Shown: positions 5,674 through 9,502 of the stretch, piece by piece | Numbering within the stretch: position 1 is the first letter of the stretch | How the letters are laid out: the number at the start of each line of letters is the position of its first letter | Source of the DNA: Bacteroidota bacterium | Lineage (GTDB): Bacteria; Bacteroidota; Bacteroidia; Bacteroidales; UBA1556 | Assembly: GCA_003648395.1 (NCBI GenBank) | Contig: QMPB01000126.1 | Coordinates: 1-9,502, forward strand | Reading direction: 5' to 3' | DNA: 9,502 nt | Program-made: the position numbers and the translations under genes | The notes under the pieces: model-generated | What the model was told of the DNA's origin: nothing | Databases searched by the model: none | Seen by the model: the letters and a program-made list of their open reading frames with translations, nothing else

Positions 5674-7035
5674 TTATTCCCAATTATATTTAAAATCACA
5701 ACTTTTCAAGTCATCATCAATAATAATAATATAAGTCTTTTTTGACTTCTCCATTATCCAATCACCAACAGCTTTCGATTTCTTTACATTTAATGCTACA
5801 GCTTGAACCTTATCATAATCTTGTTCAAAAGTTGCTTTATGAGGTTTACTTCTTTTATCTAATCTAACAATACGAAAAGCTTTTGCATTTTTTTCTTTAT
5901 CATATAAACTAGGTTTAGATACTTCTCCCACATTCATCCGTTCCAGAGAAAAGAACAATGTTTTCTCTATCTGCTCTGGAGTAAAAATATTACTACCTGA
6001 AGCTGGGTTAATAACCACACCTCCACTAAACTTAGAATTGTCATCAGAATAATGAAGAGCGGCCGCTTCAAAAGTCAAATCACCATTTGCAACTAACTGG
6101 TATATGCTATCCATTTTCTTTTTAGTTTTCTCAAGAGAAAGAGGCGATATTTTTGTCATAATAAGAATATGACGAACATTAATATAATCTCCCTTTCTTT
6201 TAATAAGTTTAATAATATGATAACCAGCTTCAGTTTCAACAATTGGGCTCAACTCTCCAGGCTGTAAAGAAAATGCTGCTGCTTCAAATTCAGGATACAT
6301 CACTCCTCTACTAAAATCACCTAATTCTCCACCTTTCATTGCTGATCCTGGATCTTCTGAATACATTCTTGCCAATGATTCAAAACTCTCTCCATTAACA
6401 ATTCTTTCTCTAATTCCCTCTAATTTATGTTTAGCAAACTCTTTTTCTTCAGGTTGAATTTTTGGAGTCATAATGATACTTGAGTATTGATATTCACTAC
6501 CAATAAGAGGTATACTGTCCTTAGGAAGTGATTTGAAATAATCTCTTACTTCTGTAGGAGTAATAGAAACATCTTTTGTAATATTATTCTTAACTTGTTC
6601 CGACAGCATTTGTTCGTGGATAGTAGTTCGAAGGTCGTTCTTAATCTCCAAAATACTCTTATTATAATATTTCTCCAACTTTTCTTGTGAACCAATTTGA
6701 GATACAAAATACTGTAGTCTTCGGTCCATTTCTCCCTCAACCATTTCGTCAGATACTTCAACGCTATCTAATTGGGCTTCATTAAGAAGAAGTTTAGCAA
6801 ATAAAACCTCCTCAAAAATCTGACATTTCACTGCTTTCTTATTTGTAGTATACCCTTGCATTAAGTATTGCATATATTGATTCTCAATATCTGAATACAA
6901 TATTTCATTTCCACCAACTATAGCAACTACTTTATCAATTACTTTCTTTTGAGAAAAAGCAAAATTCGAGCTAAAACTCAATAAAACAATTAATAAACTA
7001 ATGCTAAATACTCTAATACCGTTATTTCTAATCAT
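5674..7035 (-). CDS. SurA-like periplasmic peptidyl-prolyl isomerase/chaperone
   Basis: This 453-residue protein resembles SurA, the periplasmic chaperone that escorts unfolded outer-membrane proteins and isomerises X-Pro bonds. A signal peptide covers about residues 1-28 (hydrophobic SISLLIVLLS, ending FAFS). The SurA N-terminal domain follows from about 31 (KVIDKVVAIVGGNEILYSDIE) to 170. The first parvulin domain is near 180-280 and is well conserved: GESFESLARMYSEDPGSAMKGGELGDF, MYPEFEAAAF, GYHIIKL. A second, weaker parvulin-like domain lies near 285-395 (VRHILIMT, FEAAALHYSDD), where the usual GYHII close is replaced by KAFRIVRL. The C-terminus returns to the SurA core (about 400-453). 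It starts 9 bases after the upstream lipoprotein gene's stop and ends 2 bases before the MoxR ATG, so all three are probably co-transcribed. Whether the second domain is active cannot be told from sequence. Confidence 0.92.
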   Translation of the reverse strand: MIRNNGIRVFSISLLIVLLSFSSNFAFSQKKVIDKVVAIVGGNEILYSDIENQYMQYLMQGYTTNKKAVKCQIFEEVLFAKLLLNEAQLDSVEVSDEMVEGEMDRRLQYFVSQIGSQEKLEKYYNKSILEIKNDLRTTIHEQMLSEQVKNNITKDVSITPTEVRDYFKSLPKDSIPLIGSEYQYSSIIMTPKIQPEEKEFAKHKLEGIRERIVNGESFESLARMYSEDPGSAMKGGELGDFSRGVMYPEFEAAAFSLQPGELSPIVETEAGYHIIKLIKRKGDYINVRHILIMTKISPLSLEKTKKKMDSIYQLVANGDLTFEAAALHYSDDNSKFSGGVVINPASGSNIFTPEQIEKTLFFSLERMNVGEVSKPSLYDKEKNAKAFRIVRLDKRSKPHKATFEQDYDKVQAVALNVKKSKAVGDWIMEKSKKTYIIIIDDDLKSCDFKYNWE

Positions 7036-7044
7036 AATAAATTC

Positions 7045-7896
7045 TTAATTGAAAATCTTAATGGCACCATTCTCTAGTGCCTCATAATAAACATCATTCT
7101 CCATTTTTTCAACCAATGCAATCTTCCTCATATTAATAATAATAGATCTAATTCGATTGTATTCAAAATTTAATGGAGAGATATTATCTCTTATTCTATA
7201 ATTATTTATCCTCAGCATATAAGTAAATAGTGAGTCTTTAACCTCTACATACTTATTTCTGCTAAAATATACATTTCTATTATATGTCCGCAAAGGAACT
7301 TCTTTCAATAAATCATCAAAAAGAATCCAAGTATTCTTATCAAGAAAATAATTTACGGCTTTATCTTCCGCAATATTTTTAAGTTTAATCTCATCCTCTT
7401 CTTTCTTACTCTTAAGTAATTTTCTTGTTTGCTTAATATTCTCCGAATTATTATCCAATTTAATAAAAGAAACTTGGACAATATCATCTTTAAGGGTAAA
7501 TTCACTTTTATGATTAGAATAAAATTCTTTTATTTCATCATAACTCACATTAGTATCAAGCTTTTGCTCAACTAAACGCCTTTGATAAGAGTAAACAATC
7601 AATGAATTACGATAATCCTCTACTTGTTTATCAATATCAGATTCTTCATCGTTGAAAACTAAACTATTATTAGCTGCTTTATTAAGAATAGAATAATCTT
7701 TAGACCACTTTATAATAAAATTATCTACAAATAGTTTTCTCTCTTGTTCTGATAAACCTTTTGGAATCTGACTGTTCAAATCTTCTTCATACAGTTTATA
7801 ATCATAGACTTCAGCAATAACTTTTCTATCATCCTTTTTTAAATTACATGATAAAACAAGACTAGCTAGTAATAATATAGAAATATATTTTAACAC
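7045..7896 (-). CDS. Lipoprotein of unknown function with SurA/PpiD-like helical character, GTG start
   Basis: The 283-residue product begins at GTG (7896-7894). No nearby in-frame ATG exists, and this start places a signal sequence with a lipobox (LVLSC, Cys17) correctly, so it should be a lipidated envelope protein. The rest is charged and mostly helical. The 'VIAEVYDYKLYEEDLNSQIP' opening (26-45) and 'SYDEIKEFYSNHKSEFTLKDDIVQVSFIKL' stretch resemble the N-terminal part of SurA/PpiD chaperones up to the beginning of a parvulin domain. The parvulin domain itself, with its FA..A...S.D, GG.LG and GYHI motifs, is not recognisable. It may therefore be a chaperone-like protein that binds clients without isomerase activity, which is inference. 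The GTG shares one base with the upstream gene's TAG stop, and the SurA-like gene follows after 9 bases. This gives tight coupling to two parvulin genes. Confidence 0.8.
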   Translation of the reverse strand: MLKYISILLLASLVLSCNLKKDDRKVIAEVYDYKLYEEDLNSQIPKGLSEQERKLFVDNFIIKWSKDYSILNKAANNSLVFNDEESDIDKQVEDYRNSLIVYSYQRRLVEQKLDTNVSYDEIKEFYSNHKSEFTLKDDIVQVSFIKLDNNSENIKQTRKLLKSKKEEDEIKLKNIAEDKAVNYFLDKNTWILFDDLLKEVPLRTYNRNVYFSRNKYVEVKDSLFTYMLRINNYRIRDNISPLNFEYNRIRSIIINMRKIALVEKMENDVYYEALENGAIKIFN

Positions 7897-9502
7897 TATA
7901 TTTTTTGTAAAAGTTCTTTATTAATAATTACAGTATGCTCTTTACGTAGCTTCTCTATCCATTGTGTCTCAAGAAAATTTTGATAATCAGCAGTGATTAA
8001 ACCTCTTGCCTCATCTATAGACTTAGCTTGTGCTGGTAATAATTCATTAATATCTACAACAAAGAATGTTTTCCCATACTTAATAACATTAGAAACCCCA
8101 ACTTCTTTCTTTACTTGATCTATAATTTCATTAGTTTCAGGTTCATATTTTCCTCTTTCAAAATGTAAGTTTAAGCTAGAATTCTTATTTGCTAATTTAA
8201 TTATTGAATCTAGTGATAAACTATCTCCAAGCCACTTAACAACTAATTTAGCCATAGAATCAGTACTACACTTATATATCACGGCATCAGTTCTTTCTTT
8301 CCACTGATATTTGTCTTTATTTATCTCATAGAACTTTTTCAACCCAGTAGTATCGCGAACTGCTTTCCCCCAAACTTCCTCATCACTAATAGAAAATAAT
8401 AGAATGCCATCATGATACTCCTGCATTAGCATTTTAAAATCAATATTTTCATCTTCAAGCTTTGAATTTTTATAATCTATAATAATCTTATCAGTCCACA
8501 ATTTATATAAATCATCAACAATAAAGCGCTTTGTTCCTCTTTTCTTTGTTCTTTGGTTTTTCTCAACATATTTTGCAAAATCTTGTTGAGTATATTTTTT
8601 CCCATCAAGTTTAAACATCACTTTATTAAGTGAAGCTGCTTTATCTGCATTCCATGAATAGTAAAATATTGTAGAGTCAATAACATCATAAAATCCAATT
8701 AAGTTTTTTGGATATTCTTTAAATGAGTAGTCTTTCTTAAATTTTTCTATAGCAGCCTCTTTACTTTTATTCGACCTACTATCTCTAGCTACCTTTGTTT
8801 TAAGAGTAGACAGATAATTTTCATAAGAAGGAATCTTAACAAGTTTAACTAACTTTACCAAATGCCAACCATAATTTGTTCTAACAGGACCTGATACTTC
8901 TTCGATTTTAAGTTTAGAAATTGTCTCAATAAACTCAGGAACCATTCTACTAACTTCAAAAGCAGGCAACAAACCTCCTTTATCGGCAGAACCTCTGTCA
9001 TCAGAATAAAGTTTAGCAGCTTCTTCAAAACTAATACTTCCCGATTTAATCTTTGCTTCTATCTCTTTAATTTTAGCTTGTGCTTTGGCATTAGCAGCTT
9101 CAGTAGGAGCTTCTGGTTTAACATTAATATGTTTAACCTCAATTTTACCTAATTCGGAAATCCTGTCTGTAACTTTAATAATATGATAACCATATTTAGT
9201 TCTAATGGGCATACATATATCACCTACTTTAGTATTATATGCAGCGGTTTCGAAAGGATAAACCATATAAAAAGCTGTAAAGTACCCAAGGTCTCCTCCA
9301 TTACCTTTACTAGCACCTCTATTTCTTCCAGCAGGATGGTCTTTAGCGGAAGGGTCATCAGAGTATTTCTTGGCCATTTCTGCGAAATCAGCACCATCAA
9401 TTATTTGTTTTCTAATATCAACTAGTTTTTTATAAGCTGCTAATGACACTGAGTCATTCTTTGATGCGTCTTCAGGAACCGAAATCATAATATGACTTGC
9501 TC
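7896..9502 (-). CDS. Two-parvulin-domain peptidyl-prolyl isomerase, C-terminal part (runs off the right edge)
   Basis: The frame is open to the window edge: residues A-S-H-I precede the first ATG at 9488, and 'ASHIMISV' is the normal first strand of a parvulin domain. The gene therefore starts outside the window and that ATG is internal. Counting from it, parvulin domain 1 spans roughly -4 to 107 (FAEMAKKYSDDPSAKD, GGDLGYFTAFYMVYPFE, YGYHIIKV), with about 13 extra Gly/Arg/Lys-rich residues at 51-63. Domain 2 spans about 117-213 (FEEAAKLYSDDRGSADKGG, MVPEF, YGWHLVKL). The long C-terminal part (about 220-530) lacks another parvulin domain. It has a chaperone-like helical stretch near 350-400, including FKMLMQEYHDGILLFSISDE and KKFYEINKDKYQW, which resembles PpiD/SurA core helices. 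An upstream N-terminal domain with signal peptide is expected. Its stop overlaps the GTG of the lipoprotein gene. It is likely a periplasmic folding factor. Confidence 0.9.
   Translation of the reverse strand, partial: ASHIMISVPEDASKNDSVSLAAYKKLVDIRKQIIDGADFAEMAKKYSDDPSAKDHPAGRNRGASKGNGGDLGYFTAFYMVYPFETAAYNTKVGDICMPIRTKYGYHIIKVTDRISELGKIEVKHINVKPEAPTEAANAKAQAKIKEIEAKIKSGSISFEEAAKLYSDDRGSADKGGLLPAFEVSRMVPEFIETISKLKIEEVSGPVRTNYGWHLVKLVKLVKIPSYENYLSTLKTKVARDSRSNKSKEAAIEKFKKDYSFKEYPKNLIGFYDVIDSTIFYYSWNADKAASLNKVMFKLDGKKYTQQDFAKYVEKNQRTKKRGTKRFIVDDLYKLWTDKIIIDYKNSKLEDENIDFKMLMQEYHDGILLFSISDEEVWGKAVRDTTGLKKFYEINKDKYQWKERTDAVIYKCSTDSMAKLVVKWLGDSLSLDSIIKLANKNSSLNLHFERGKYEPETNEIIDQVKKEVGVSNVIKYGKTFFVVDINELLPAQAKSIDEARGLITADYQNFLETQWIEKLRKEHTVIINKELLQKI

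Noticed and set aside
5672..5683. TTG at 5681-5683 as start of the MoxR gene
   Set aside because: It would overlap the SurA-like gene by 10 bases. The ATG at 5669-5671 is two bases past that stop and begins close to the family's normal N-terminus.
6058..6067. GC-rich palindrome AGCGGCCGCT in AT-rich surroundings
   Set aside because: It encodes Ala-Ala-Ala in the normal SurA-like reading frame. There is no sign of an insertion boundary or other structure.
8836..8868. Triple Leu-Val-Lys run at the end of the second parvulin domain of the right-hand gene
   Set aside because: The three copies use different codons and the DNA is not repetitive, so it is probably just a strand-linker extension.
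9486..9488. ATG at 9488 as the true start of the two-parvulin protein
   Set aside because: The frame stays open upstream, and the residues A-S-H-I before it belong to the first strand of a parvulin domain. A signal peptide would also be missing.

Overview
The window looks like a chromosomal segment of an AT-rich member of the Bacteroidota. The support is indirect but consistent. Two promoters have a TTTG -33 box and a TAnnTTTG -7 box, and clear Shine-Dalgarno sequences are absent. There is a PF13568-type outer-membrane barrel, a secreted beta-propeller-like protein of the kind usually exported by type IX secretion, and duplicated parvulin-domain chaperones typical of this phylum. No rRNA, tRNA, CRISPR array, insertion sequence or prophage gene was recognised.

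Layout: (1) Positions 1-802, minus strand, hold the N-terminal 267 codons of a secreted repeat protein that runs off the left edge. It is transcribed from a promoter in a 117-base divergent gap. (2) Positions 920-3485, plus strand, hold a small outer-membrane beta-barrel gene followed 22 bases later by nadE, the glutamine-dependent NAD+ synthetase. (3) Positions 3482-4615, minus strand, hold a stand-alone P-loop ATPase whose stop codon overlaps that of nadE. Its promoter lies among three 14-bp tandem repeats. (4) Positions 4703-9502, minus strand, hold a tight four-gene run. It starts beyond the right edge with a two-parvulin-domain chaperone. This is followed by a lipoprotein (GTG start overlapping the previous stop), a SurA-like chaperone, and a MoxR-family AAA+ ATPase that begins 2 bases after the SurA-like stop. 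The first three should act in the periplasm on outer-membrane or secreted proteins. The MoxR protein is cytoplasmic, and its link to them rests only on tight spacing.

The most unusual element is inside nadE: 28 uninterrupted hexanucleotide units (GAGGTT or GAGGCT, one GAAGTT) at 2457-2624. They insert a 56-residue alternating Glu-Val/Glu-Ala segment exactly between the glutaminase and synthetase domains of an otherwise intact enzyme. Uniform codons, a GC content far above the surroundings and an internal 40-bp duplication at 60-bp offset all point to recent expansion at the DNA level. Second in interest are the three 14-bp repeats (4664-4705) at the ATPase promoter. The remainder is ordinary housekeeping and envelope content.
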